From NCBI RefSeq assembly GCF_034479515.1, contig NZ_CP140152.1, positions 4,588,001 through 4,652,000 on the forward strand: a stretch of 64,000 nucleotides of DNA, written 5' to 3'. Source of the stretch: Duganella zoogloeoides. Its GTDB lineage: Bacteria; Pseudomonadota; Gammaproteobacteria; Burkholderiales; Burkholderiaceae_D. A program made the translations under genes and the position numbers. The notes beneath the pieces are model-generated. The model worked only from the letters and a program-made list of their open reading frames with translations, did not search any database and was not told the DNA's origin. Of this stretch, positions 1-8,110 are shown piece after piece (within the stretch, counting starts at the first letter, position 1; the number at the start of each line of letters is the position of its first letter).

Positions 1-1046
1 GCCCCGGTTTCCTGCCCATTATCGCTGGCCTTGCCGCGACCGGCTGCTGGCTTGCTCGGCGCCGCCACGGCCGCCACCTCGGCCGGCACGCTGGTTTTCT
101 GCCGCTCGGCAAACTGCAATAACAACACGCTGAGCACGACACCACCGGCCACGCCGGCAGCCACCAGCGGCCAGCGCGCACCGGACGCGAACGCGCCACC
201 CTGCCCGCCCGACCCGGCACTGTCGGCACCCGCGAACACTTCTGCCGCCGCGCGCCGCAAGATGATGCGCGACACTTGCGGCTGGTTTTCCACGTAGGCA
301 CCGAGCAACGCGCGGTCGCACAGCAAGTTGATGCGGCGCGGCACGCCCTTGGTCAGGCTATGCACCAGGCCCATCAAGCGGCGCGGAAACGGCGCAATGG
401 CCGCCGCGCCGGCCACTGCCAGGCGGTGCTCGATATAGGCAGAGGTCTCCGCCTCCGATAGCGAACCCAGGTGGTAACGCGCGATCACGCGTTGCGCCAG
501 TTGCTCCAGCTCGGGCCGGGCCAGCATGGTGCGCAGCTCGGGCTGGCCGATCAGGATGATTTGCAGCAGCTTGCGTTCGCTGGTTTCCAGGTTGGTCAGC
601 AGGCGCAGTTGCTCGAGCACCTCGGCTGACAGGTTTTGCGCCTCGTCGATGATCAGCACATTGTTCTTGGCCTGCGCGTGGCTGGCCAGCAAATAGGCGT
701 TGATGGCATCGACATAGCCCTTGACGCTGACCGCACCAGCACCCTGCGGCGGCAAATCGATGCCGAACTCGTCGCAGATGGTCAGTAGCAGTTCCTCGAC
801 CGTGAGCTTGGGGTTGAAGATATAGCCCAGCTTGCAATTCTCGGGAATCTGCTCCATGAAACAGCGGCAGACCGTGGTCTTGCCGGCGCCGATTTCCCCG
901 GTAAGCAGCACGAAACCGCCGCCGCTACCGATGCCATACAGCAGATGCGCCAGCGCTTCGCGATGGCGTTCGCTCATGAACAGGTAGCGCGGGTCGGGCG
1001 CGATGGAGAACGGCGATTGTTTCAGGTTGAAGTATTGCGTGTACAT
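1..1046 (-). CDS. ExeA/GspA-like AAA ATPase, 5' part
   Basis: The start codon is at 1046 and the gene runs off the left edge, so about 348 residues are visible. The protein begins MYTQYFNLKQSPFSIAPDPR, typical of the secretion ATPases ExeA, GspA and MshM. A Walker A motif (GEIGAGKTT, residues 50-58) and a Walker B motif (VLIIDEAQNL) are present, followed by the arginine-rich lid region of this AAA family. A single hydrophobic segment near residues 294-315 is probably a membrane anchor, placing the ATPase in the cytoplasm and the missing C-terminal part outside. In ExeA the ATPase helps to insert the type II secretin through the peptidoglycan. No pilus or type II genes are visible on this side, so the exact machine is inferred. 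Confidence 0.85.
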   Translation of the reverse strand, partial: MYTQYFNLKQSPFSIAPDPRYLFMSERHREALAHLLYGIGSGGGFVLLTGEIGAGKTTVCRCFMEQIPENCKLGYIFNPKLTVEELLLTICDEFGIDLPPQGAGAVSVKGYVDAINAYLLASHAQAKNNVLIIDEAQNLSAEVLEQLRLLTNLETSERKLLQIILIGQPELRTMLARPELEQLAQRVIARYHLGSLSEAETSAYIEHRLAVAGAAAIAPFPRRLMGLVHSLTKGVPRRINLLCDRALLGAYVENQPQVSRIILRRAAAEVFAGADSAGSGGQGGAFASGARWPLVAAGVAGGVVLSVLLLQFAERQKTSVPAEVAAVAAPSKPAAGRGKASDNGQETG

Positions 1047-1100
1047 GAAAACCTTGAGAGTGCGCGTGCCGGTATTCTAGCCCCTAAGCTTTGTTTCATG

Positions 1101-1219
1101 GGGGCCGTCAAAAACCGTAGCGAGCGGCTCGATATCGCCTTGAGTAGCGCAAGCGTACGGATGTACGCTGAGCAGCGGAGAGGCGATAGCGCGCCGCGCA
1201 GTAGGTTTTTGGCGGCCCT
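1101..1219. repeat. Long imperfect palindrome (about 119 bp)
   Basis: The sequence is symmetric about position 1160. The outer arms GGGGCCGTCAAAAACC (1101-1116) and GGTTTTTGGCGGCCCT (1204-1219) pair with two mismatches. The middle arms pair around ATATCGCCT (1132-1140) and AGGCGATA. The centre GCGTAC-GGAT-GTACGC (1153-1168) is perfect. It lies between the 3' end of the 1226 gene and the start of the ExeA-like gene and codes for nothing evident. It could be a dispersed repeat, a transcribed hairpin or a protein-binding element; the sequence alone does not decide. Confidence 0.75.
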
Positions 1220-1225
1220 CACTGA

Positions 1226-1744
1226 TTAGCGCGAGCGCACTGGGGGAGGCTGCACCGGGGGTAACGGCTTGTATTTGGCGCAGTAGATCTTCGACTTGGT
1301 ATCGAAATAAACGATGCGGCTGGCCGGCTTGGCCTCGCGCACCGGGTAGGCGGACGTGTCGATGCGGATATGGTGCACGCCTACCTGGGTGATGATGGCT
1401 TGCTGCAGTTCCTCGGGCGTGGCCTCGGCCACCGCGCCCACGAAAATATAGGTGCTGGTATCGTCGCTGACCATCACTTCGGAAATCTCGCGGCCCCACA
1501 GGCTGGCGCCGTCGGTGCGGAACCAGAAGGCGCCGCCCTCGTGCTTGTAGGCCGGGCCGAAATGCTTGACCAGGTAATCGTAGTAATAAAAATTGGCGGT
1601 TTGGTCACGGCACAGCAAACCGTTGCCGATGATGGTGCCGAACGTGGTGGGAACGTTTTGGGCCAGCGCCGAACCGCCGGCCAGGCTCAGTGTTGCAACG
1701 AACGCCAGCGCGCCGCGCCGCAGCAGGAAGGATGGAACTATCAC
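1226..1744 (-). CDS. Exported protein of unknown function
   Basis: 172 residues if translation starts at the GTG at 1744, five bases after the stop of the upstream small gene, which suggests translational coupling. The N-terminus (IVPSFLLRRGALAFVATLSL, ending in ALAQ) is a clear signal peptide with a likely cut near residue 28. The mature part has a motif with four tyrosines in a row (FYYYDY), two cysteines that could pair, and a proline-rich tail. I recognise no family. A longer in-frame version starting at 1813 would overlap the neighbour and bury the signal peptide, so I prefer the GTG. Confidence 0.65.
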   Translation of the reverse strand: MIVPSFLLRRGALAFVATLSLAGGSALAQNVPTTFGTIIGNGLLCRDQTANFYYYDYLVKHFGPAYKHEGGAFWFRTDGASLWGREISEVMVSDDTSTYIFVGAVAEATPEELQQAIITQVGVHHIRIDTSAYPVREAKPASRIVYFDTKSKIYCAKYKPLPPVQPPPVRSR

Positions 1745-1748
1745 CGGC

Positions 1749-1934
1749 TCAAGTCTTCGACAGCCAGGCACGGTTGGCGCTGATGCGGGCCTTGGCCGTG
1801 GCCGGCAAGGCATCGTAGCAACCGGGATACTGCTTGAGCGCGGCTTCGCGGATTTCTTTTTGCAAGCCGTTAATCAGGAAAATATACAGCACCCCGCCGT
1901 CCTTGGTATTTTTGGTTCCCAGGTATTTGATCAT
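1749..1934 (-). CDS. Small protein of unknown function (61 aa)
   Basis: Starts at the ATG at 1934, preceded by a good ribosome binding site (GGAGG, about 7 bases upstream). The product is basic, begins MIKYLGTKNTKDGGVLYIFL and has no signal peptide or obvious domain. It is followed after four bases by the exported protein gene, so the two probably form one operon. Family not recognised. Confidence 0.6.
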   Translation of the reverse strand: MIKYLGTKNTKDGGVLYIFLINGLQKEIREAALKQYPGCYDALPATAKARISANRAWLSKT

Positions 1935-2042
1935 CTGTGGTCCTCCGTCCTTGGCCCATGGCTATGCGGTTTCATTATGACATTATCGGCGCCGCGCACG
2001 AGAAATTGAATCGCTTACCGTTCAAACCCGGCCAAACACCTT

Positions 2043-2072
2043 TTGACAGCGCGCTTTGCCACACTCTATAGT
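2043..2072 (+). promoter_or_regulatory. Sigma70-type promoter of the nag operon
   Basis: TTGACA (2043-2048), an 18-base spacer and TATAGT (2067-2072). The -10 element ends only five bases before the ATG at 2078, so transcription should begin at or next to the start codon. No ribosome binding site fits in between, suggesting a leaderless mRNA. Confidence 0.6.
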
Positions 2073-2077
2073 GCCGC

Positions 2078-2992
2078 ATGATCGAATTTCTCATCGGCGT
2101 GGACGGCGGCGGCAGCGGCACCCGCGCCTGCCTGGCCCATTCCCCCCACCAAGCTTCCGGCATACCGGTCCACCTCGGCGCCGGCACGGCCGGCCCTTCC
2201 GGCCTGTCGCTCGGCATTGCCAACGCCTGGACCGCCGTCGAACAGGCTATCGCTGCCGCCTTTGCAAGCGCTGGCCTGCCAGTGGCGCCGCGCACGGCGA
2301 TCGGGCTGGGCCTGGGGCTGGCCGGCGTGCATAACCGGCAATGGGCGGCGCAGTTCACCGCCGCCAATCCCGGCTACGCCAGCCTGGCGCTGGCATCGGA
2401 CGGCCACACCACCGTGCTGGGCGCGCATGACGGCGCGGCCGGCGCCATCATCGCGCTGGGCACGGGCAGCGTGGGCGAAGTCAGGCTGGCCGATGGCCGT
2501 CACCTGGAAGTAGGCGGCTGGGGTTTCCCGTCCGGCGACGAAGCGGGCGGCGCCTGGATCGGGCTGCACGCCATCAATCACATGCAGCAAAGTTTCGACG
2601 GCCGGCGGCCAGCAGACGCGTTTGCCGACGCCGTGGCGCAAGCGTGCGGCGTGGCGCCAGGCGGGCCCCGCGATCCGGCCGCACGGGAAATCCTCCAGCA
2701 ATGGCTGGCCGCCGCCTCGCAAACCAGGTATGCGCAACTGGCGCCGGTGGTGCTGCAACATGCCGCCTCGAACGACGCCGCCCGCGCCATCCTGCAGGCA
2801 GCGGGAACCCAGGTGGCGCGCCTGGCCCACGCCATGGATGCCGACGGCACGCTGCCGATCGCCCTGTGCGGCGGGCTGGCCGCGCCGCTGCGCCCGTATT
2901 TGCCGCCGGCGCTGCTGGCGCGCGTGGTGCCCGCGCGCGGCGATTCGGCCGCTGGCGCGCTGCGCTTGATCCACCAGCATCTGAACCAATAA
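2078..2992 (+). CDS. BadF/BadG-type ATPase, probable N-acetylglucosamine kinase
   Basis: 304 residues with the sugar-kinase/Hsp70-type ATPase fold. The phosphate-binding motif DGGGSGT is at residues 9-15, a second phosphate loop (ALGTGS) near 126-131, and the family block GWGFPSGDEAGGAWIG at about 147-162. In this family the cytoplasmic enzyme phosphorylates N-acetylglucosamine (or glucosamine) with ATP. It lies 14 bases before nagA and a GH3 hexosaminidase, which strongly supports GlcNAc as substrate and GlcNAc-6-phosphate as product. The start is fixed by the position of the DGGGSGT motif. The promoter ends five bases upstream, so the message looks leaderless. Confidence 0.85.
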   Translation: MIEFLIGVDGGGSGTRACLAHSPHQASGIPVHLGAGTAGPSGLSLGIANAWTAVEQAIAAAFASAGLPVAPRTAIGLGLGLAGVHNRQWAAQFTAANPGYASLALASDGHTTVLGAHDGAAGAIIALGTGSVGEVRLADGRHLEVGGWGFPSGDEAGGAWIGLHAINHMQQSFDGRRPADAFADAVAQACGVAPGGPRDPAAREILQQWLAAASQTRYAQLAPVVLQHAASNDAARAILQAAGTQVARLAHAMDADGTLPIALCGGLAAPLRPYLPPALLARVVPARGDSAAGALRLIHQHLNQ

Positions 2993-3006
2993 CCGGAGTG
3001 CCTCCC

Positions 3007-4104
3007 ATGCGTGCTGCAATCACAGGCAATATCCTCACTCCCCAGGGCTGGGTCTACGGGGACATCGGTTTCGATACGCATATCGCCGTCGTCAAAGGCG
3101 GCGCGGTCGATCCGGCGTCGAACACCGACGACTATATCCTGCCCGGTTTCATCGACCTGCACGTGCACGGCGGCGGCGGCAAGGACGTGATGGAAGCCGG
3201 CGACGCCGTGCGCACCATCGCCGCCCTGCACGCCGGCCACGGCACCACCAGCCTGCTGGCCACCACCATGACCGCCCCGCCCGACGACATCGAGCAGGCG
3301 CTGGGCGCCATCGGCCGTGCCGCTGCCCGGCGCGGCGCCGGCGAGGCGCGGGTACTGGGCGCCCACCTGGAAGGGCCGTACATCAACCCCGGCAAGCTCG
3401 GTGCGCAGCCCGACTACGCGCGCGCGGCCACGCTGGACGATGTACGCGCACTGGCAGCGCTGGCGCCGTTGAAACTGATCACGGTAGCGCCCGAAATCCC
3501 CGGCCACCTGGACCTGGTCAAAGCGCTGGCGAACGCCGGCATGCGGGTACAGCTCGGCCACACCGCAGGATCGTACGAAGACGGCAAGGCGGCGCTGGAA
3601 CACGGCGCCCACGGCTTCACCCACCTGTTCAACGCCATGACCGGCCTGCACCACCGTGAGCCCGGCATGGTGGGGGCGGCGCTGGCCCACGCGCAGTACG
3701 CGGAACTGATCCCCGATCTGCTGCACGTGCACCCGGGCGCGATCCGCACCGCACTGCGCTGCATCCCGAAGCTCTATTGCGTGACCGATTCCACCGCCGC
3801 CACCGGCATGCCCGACGGCGAATACATGCTGGGCCGGCAGGTGGTCATGAAATGCCTGGGCGGCGTGCGCCTGCCCGACGGCACGCTGGCCGGCAGCGCG
3901 CTCACCATGGACCAGGCGCTGCGCAACCTGGTCAAGATCGGGCTCGACCTGGCGGACGCCTCGGCGCGCGTGTCCACCTACGCCGCCGACTACCTCGACC
4001 TGCCCGACCGGGGCCGCCTGGCCACCGGCGCCTGGGCCGACCTGGTGGTGCTGGACCGCGACCTGCAACTCAAAGCCGTGTACATAGAAGGCGAACGACT
4101 GTGA
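3007..4104 (+). CDS. nagA: N-acetylglucosamine-6-phosphate deacetylase
   Basis: 365 residues, normal family length. The cytoplasmic enzyme removes acetate from GlcNAc-6-phosphate to give glucosamine-6-phosphate. The amidohydrolase metal and substrate residues are visible: HVH (His52, His54), HLEGPYI with Glu122, GHT with His185, HLFNAM with His206, and the catalytic Asp261 in VTDSTAATG. It starts at the ATG at 3007, 14 bases after the kinase gene, with a GGAG site upstream. An open frame extends further upstream but reads through the kinase gene and is not real. Its stop overlaps the GTG start of the next gene by four bases (GTGA), so the operon is translationally coupled. No nagB deaminase or uptake system is visible nearby. 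Confidence 0.95.
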   Translation: MRAAITGNILTPQGWVYGDIGFDTHIAVVKGGAVDPASNTDDYILPGFIDLHVHGGGGKDVMEAGDAVRTIAALHAGHGTTSLLATTMTAPPDDIEQALGAIGRAAARRGAGEARVLGAHLEGPYINPGKLGAQPDYARAATLDDVRALAALAPLKLITVAPEIPGHLDLVKALANAGMRVQLGHTAGSYEDGKAALEHGAHGFTHLFNAMTGLHHREPGMVGAALAHAQYAELIPDLLHVHPGAIRTALRCIPKLYCVTDSTAATGMPDGEYMLGRQVVMKCLGGVRLPDGTLAGSALTMDQALRNLVKIGLDLADASARVSTYAADYLDLPDRGRLATGAWADLVVLDRDLQLKAVYIEGERL

Positions 4105-5627
4105 CCGATAAAAACGATTTAAACCCGAACGATGTACGCCAACTGGCCGGCCAGCTGATCATGATCCGCTTCCCCGGCACCGAGCTCGATGCCGCCACCG
4201 CCGGCTTCATCAAGGCCAACGGCATCCGCGCCGTGTGCCTGTTTCGCGGCAATATGACCGACGCCACCCAGTTGTCCAAACTGACGGCCGACCTGCGCGC
4301 CGTGATGGGGCCGGAGTCGCTGATCGCCATCGACCAGGAAGGCGGCGCCGTGGTGCGCGCCACCTGGGTGCCGGCGCCGCCGTCGGCCATGGGCCTGGGC
4401 GCGGCCGACGATGCCGGCCTGGCGCAGCGCACCGGGGCGGCAGTGGCGCGCGCCATCAAATCGCTCGGTTTCAACTGGAACTTCGCGCCGGTACTGGACC
4501 TCAACAACAACCCGTACAACCCGGTGATCGCCGAGCGCTCGTTTGGGGCCGATCCACAGCGCGCCGCCGAACTGGCGCTGGCCTGGATGGCCGGCAGCCA
4601 TGCAGAAGGCGTGGCCTGCTGCGTCAAGCACTTCCCCGGCCATGGCGACACCAACGTCGATTCGCACCGCGACCTGCCCACGGTGGACAAGCCGGTGCTT
4701 GAGCTGGAGCGGATGGAACTGGCGCCGTTCCGCACCGCCGCTGCACATGCGCCGGCCATGATGACCGCGCATATCGTCTATCCCACGCTCGACGCCGACA
4801 ACCCCGCCACCATGTCGCGCGCCATCCTGCACGACCTGCTGCGCGACCAGTGGCAGTATCGCGGCATCATCATCACCGACGGCATGGACATGCATGCGAT
4901 TGCGCACCGCTACGGCGTGGGCAACGCGGCCGTGCGCGCGCTCACGGCCGGCGCCGACATGGTGATGGCGCTGGGCACACCGCAAACGCAGGAAGAAACC
5001 CTGGCGGCGATTGCCGCCGCCATCGCCTCGGGCGAACTGCCGATCGATGAAGTACAGCAGCGGCTCGCGCGGCTGGCGGCGCTGGCGCGCGACTACCCGT
5101 GCAGCCAGCCGCCTTACCTGATTGATGCCGCCGACCGCGTGGTAATGGCCGAAGGCTGGCGCCGCGCACTCACCGCGCATGGCGATCCGCAGCGCCCCGC
5201 TCCGGGCGCCAAGCTGCGCCTGGTGGTACGCCAGGACGTGGTCAGCGACGGCGTATCGGAAGCGGGCGTGCCGGCAGCACGGGTGGCCGACTCGCTGCGC
5301 CGCCTGTACGACGTCGAACTGCTGACGTATGCCGATGCCGACGCCTTCGACTGGACCGCGCTGCCGCAGGACGGCCGTTTTACCATCCTGGCGTCCACCT
5401 CGCGCCTGCGCTACGGCGAACATGCGCGCCGCACCTGGCGTCCCGATTTGCACCTGGCGCTGTGGAACCCGTACCAGGCGCTCGACATCGCCGCGCCGGC
5501 CCTGCTCACCTACGGCTTCGCGGCGCCCGCGCTCGACGCCGTCAACGACTGGTTCGCGGGCGAACTGCCAGCGTCCGGCCGCACACCGGTGCCGGGCTTC
5601 GGCGCGCCCCCGCCGACGCACACTTGA
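4101..5627 (+). CDS. nagZ: GH3 beta-N-acetylhexosaminidase, two-domain NagZ type
   Basis: 508 residues from the GTG at 4101, which overlaps the nagA stop. The GH3 barrel carries KHFPGHGDT (176-184), the Asp-X-His catalytic pair of NagZ enzymes (Asp187, His189) and the probable nucleophile Asp260 in ITDGMDM. Beyond residue ~340 there is an extra alpha/beta domain with the block LWNPYQALD and YGF, as in the longer two-domain NagZ proteins rather than the ~340-residue E. coli form. There is no signal peptide, so it should act in the cytoplasm on imported GlcNAc-containing sugars, either muropeptides or chitin oligomers. The GlcNAc released would feed the kinase and NagA of the same operon. Confidence 0.88.
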   Translation: MTDKNDLNPNDVRQLAGQLIMIRFPGTELDAATAGFIKANGIRAVCLFRGNMTDATQLSKLTADLRAVMGPESLIAIDQEGGAVVRATWVPAPPSAMGLGAADDAGLAQRTGAAVARAIKSLGFNWNFAPVLDLNNNPYNPVIAERSFGADPQRAAELALAWMAGSHAEGVACCVKHFPGHGDTNVDSHRDLPTVDKPVLELERMELAPFRTAAAHAPAMMTAHIVYPTLDADNPATMSRAILHDLLRDQWQYRGIIITDGMDMHAIAHRYGVGNAAVRALTAGADMVMALGTPQTQEETLAAIAAAIASGELPIDEVQQRLARLAALARDYPCSQPPYLIDAADRVVMAEGWRRALTAHGDPQRPAPGAKLRLVVRQDVVSDGVSEAGVPAARVADSLRRLYDVELLTYADADAFDWTALPQDGRFTILASTSRLRYGEHARRTWRPDLHLALWNPYQALDIAAPALLTYGFAAPALDAVNDWFAGELPASGRTPVPGFGAPPPTHT

Positions 5628-5731
5628 ATTCGGCGCGGAAGGCGTTTTTTATGTAACAATACGCGCGTTTGGCCGCTGTGCCTGCGCCAGCGCCCCTGAG
5701 AAAACCAAAGTCTATGATCGAAGGATTACAC

Positions 5732-7039
5732 ATGTCCCACATTCGTCTTGCTCGTATCAGCCTGATCCTGGCCGCCATCGGCCTCAACGCCGCTCCCGCC
5801 ATGCTGGGCATGAACATGGTCCACGCCCAGGACAAGGAAAAGGCCGCTGCACCAGCGCAGGCCGACACCGTCCGTCCCGAGATCTTCAAACTGATCGAAA
5901 CCAAGCAGATCAAGGAATTGCTGGACGCCAAGAACTACGCCGAAGTCAAAACCCGCATCGATACCGCGGCGGCAGCGCCCAACCTGACACCGTACGAATC
6001 GTTCGTGCTCAACCAGTTGCGCGCGCAGCTGGGCCAGACCAGCGGCGACCAGCAAATGACCGTGCAAGGTCTCGAAGGCATGATCGACTCCGGTCGCCTG
6101 ACGCCGGAGCAAAAGCTCAAATTCATCGATGCCGTGGGCAGCATTTACTACAGCAATATCAAGGACTACGACAAGGCCATCGTCTGGTTCAACCGCTATG
6201 GCGCCGAGTCGGGCGACACTGCCAAGCAGCGCCAGTTCATCATCCGCTCGTACTTCCTCAAGGACGATTTCGCCAGCGCCAAGACCGAAGTGCAGAAGGA
6301 CATCGCTGCCGCCAAGCAGGCCGGTACCGCGCCGTCGAAAGACACGCTGAACCTGCTCGGCAACATCGGCATCAAGACCAAGGACACGCCGCTGTACCTG
6401 ACCGCCGTGGAAGAGCTGGTGCGCTACTACCCGAGCGAAGACTACTGGTTCGACCTGCTGAACCGCACGCGCGGCAAGAAGACCTACGCCCAGCGCCTGG
6501 ACCTGGACATGGCCCGCCTGAAAGCGGTAGCCGCCCCGTCGAAAATGGAAACCGAAGACTACCTGGAGCAAGCCGAGCTGGCCTCGCTGGGCGGCTTTTT
6601 CACCGAAGCGAAAATCGCCATCGACAAGGCCTACCCGAACGGCACCATCCCGGCCGGCAAGGACAAGGCAGCGATCACCAAGATCCGCGACACCGCCACC
6701 CGTGGCGCCGCCGACGATGCCAAGAACATCGATGCAGGCATCGCTTCCGCTCAAAAATCGAAAGAAGGCGTCGGCCTGGTCAACCTCGGCTACAACTACA
6801 TCACCCTGGGCCAGTTCGACAAGGGTATCGACCTGATGAAGCAGGGTATCGCCAAGGGCGTGTCGAAAAATCCTGACGACGCCAAGCTGCGCCTGGGCTA
6901 CGCCCTGGCCATGGCCGGCAAGAAGGACGAATCGATCAAGCTGCTCGAAACCATCCAGGGCGATGACGGCCGCGCCGACCTGGCCCGCTTCTGGATCATG
7001 TACCAGAACAAGCCAGCCGCTGCACCAGCTGCCAAGTAA
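5732..7039 (+). CDS. Exported tetratricopeptide-like repeat protein
   Basis: 435 residues, starting at the ATG at 5732 behind AAGGA. An N-terminal signal peptide (about 31 residues, ending VHAQ) sends it to the periplasm. The rest is alanine/lysine-rich helical repeats of TPR type, for example AIVWFNRYGAESGD and, near the end, VNLGYNYITLGQFDKGIDLM, which fit the alternating small/large pattern of TPR helices. The last residues are alanine and proline rich. TPR proteins mediate protein contacts, but no partner can be named. A strong intrinsic terminator follows at 7051-7080, so this is a single-gene unit. A second in-frame ATG at 5714 has no good ribosome binding site. Confidence 0.8.
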   Translation: MSHIRLARISLILAAIGLNAAPAMLGMNMVHAQDKEKAAAPAQADTVRPEIFKLIETKQIKELLDAKNYAEVKTRIDTAAAAPNLTPYESFVLNQLRAQLGQTSGDQQMTVQGLEGMIDSGRLTPEQKLKFIDAVGSIYYSNIKDYDKAIVWFNRYGAESGDTAKQRQFIIRSYFLKDDFASAKTEVQKDIAAAKQAGTAPSKDTLNLLGNIGIKTKDTPLYLTAVEELVRYYPSEDYWFDLLNRTRGKKTYAQRLDLDMARLKAVAAPSKMETEDYLEQAELASLGGFFTEAKIAIDKAYPNGTIPAGKDKAAITKIRDTATRGAADDAKNIDAGIASAQKSKEGVGLVNLGYNYITLGQFDKGIDLMKQGIAKGVSKNPDDAKLRLGYALAMAGKKDESIKLLETIQGDDGRADLARFWIMYQNKPAAAPAAK

Positions 7040-7050
7040 GCAGCCGCAAC

Positions 7051-7080
7051 AAAAAAAGCCGGCTAACCGCCGGCTTTTTT
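7051..7080. terminator. Bidirectional intrinsic terminator
   Basis: The stem AGCCGGC/GCCGGCT with a five-base loop is flanked by seven A on the left and six T on the right, so it can work in both directions. It closes the TPR gene on the plus strand. Confidence 0.9.
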
Positions 7081-7086
7081 ACGCCA

Positions 7087-7195
7087 GTTACTTCGGGGTC
7101 AGCGTTACTTCGGGGTCAGTGCCGACATTTAGACACGAGCTCAACAGCCGCAAGGCTTAGTTCGTGTCCGAATGTCGGCACTGACCCCGAAGTTA
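7087..7195. repeat. REP-like 87-bp palindrome with a partial direct duplication
   Basis: Arms 7107-7141 and 7159-7193 match as inverted repeats over 35 positions with three mismatches. Both carry the GTCAGTGCCGACAT / ATGTCGGCACTGAC core bounded by CTTCGGGG and CCCCGAAG. The loop contains a small AGCC-GCAA-GGCT hairpin. A 16-base piece of the left arm, GTTACTTCGGGGTCAG, is repeated directly at 7087-7102 and 7104-7119. The right end runs into the stop codon of the flavoprotein gene (7193-7195). The GGGGTCAG...CTGACCCC ends resemble REP palindromes mobilised by RAYT transposases in other proteobacteria. That link is inference; no RAYT gene is in the window. Confidence 0.8.
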
Positions 7196-8110
7196 GGCGG
7201 CTTGGGCGCCGAAGATGGTGAGGCGGTGGGCAGCGACGCCGGCCATGGCGCCGTCGGCCACCGCCATGGCGACATTGCCGGCGGCGCGGGCGGAGTCGCC
7301 GCAGGCGAAGACGCCCGCCACGCTGGTGGCCTTGGTCGCGTCGGTGCGCACGAACAGGCCGGTCGGGCCCTCTTCCATCTCGCAGCCCAGTTGTTCTGCC
7401 AGCGGGCTGCCGCTGTGGGTGCGGCTCACCACGAACAGGCCCGCCATGTCGATTGCCCGGCCGTCTGCCAGTTCCACCGTGGCGTGGCCCGCGATACGCC
7501 GCACCGCCGTGCGCTCGATGGTCACGCCGCGCCTGGCCATCGACGCCAGTTGTTCTACGTCTGGCTCGAACGTCTCGTTGAGGAACAGCGTGACCTGGCC
7601 CCAGTCGGGCAGCATCAGCGCGTGGTGCATCGACAGCGGACCGACCGCCATCACGCCGATGCGTCCCTCCATCAATTCGTAGCCGTGGCAGTAAGGACAG
7701 TGAAACACGCTCATGCCCCAGCGCTCGGCCAGGCCGGGCAGCGCCGGCAGTTCATCGACCACGCCGGTGGCCAGCACCAGCGCCTGCGCGTCGAAGCCAC
7801 GGCCATCGGTTAGGGTGATACGAAAGCCCCGGGCCAGCCGCGTGGCCTGGGCGGCGGCGCCCTCCAGCCACTGCACCGTCGGATACTTCAAAAGCTGCGC
7901 CCTGCCCTCGGCGGCAATCGCGGCCGCCTCGCGGCCGTCCTGGCCGAGGAAGCCGTGCGAGTGCTGCGCGTAGCGGTTGCGGCGCTGGCCGGCGTCGATC
8001 ACCAGCACGCGGCGGCGCGCACGGGCCAGCTGGGTGGCGGCCGACAGGCCGGCATAGCTGCCGCCGACGACGATGACGTCGAACTCAGTCGACATTTTTT
8101 GGGTGGTCAT
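7193..8110 (-). CDS. NAD(P)/FAD-dependent oxidoreductase, thioredoxin-reductase-like
   Basis: 305 residues. The N-terminal FAD-binding loop VVGGSYAG (about 14-21) is followed by an ATG-type central motif, the redox-active pair CPYCHGYE (Cys138, Cys141) and a C-terminal FAD motif (GVFACGDSA). The CPYCHG form is typical of a thioredoxin-reductase-like subgroup that oxidises or reduces small dithiols rather than thioredoxin itself; the true substrate is unknown. The start at 8110 has GGAG upstream and overlaps the Rrf2 regulator gene by 26 bases, so the pair is one operon and the regulator probably controls it. The stop codon is formed at the border of the palindrome at 7107-7193. Confidence 0.85.
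   Translation of the reverse strand: MTTQKMSTEFDVIVVGGSYAGLSAATQLARARRRVLVIDAGQRRNRYAQHSHGFLGQDGREAAAIAAEGRAQLLKYPTVQWLEGAAAQATRLARGFRITLTDGRGFDAQALVLATGVVDELPALPGLAERWGMSVFHCPYCHGYELMEGRIGVMAVGPLSMHHALMLPDWGQVTLFLNETFEPDVEQLASMARRGVTIERTAVRRIAGHATVELADGRAIDMAGLFVVSRTHSGSPLAEQLGCEMEEGPTGLFVRTDATKATSVAGVFACGDSARAAGNVAMAVADGAMAGVAAHRLTIFGAQAA

Noticed and set aside
3777..4100. N-terminal extension of the GH3 gene upstream of 4101
   Set aside because: It lies inside nagA in another frame and codes for arginine/proline-rich sequence with no family match. The GTG at 4101 is coupled to the nagA stop.
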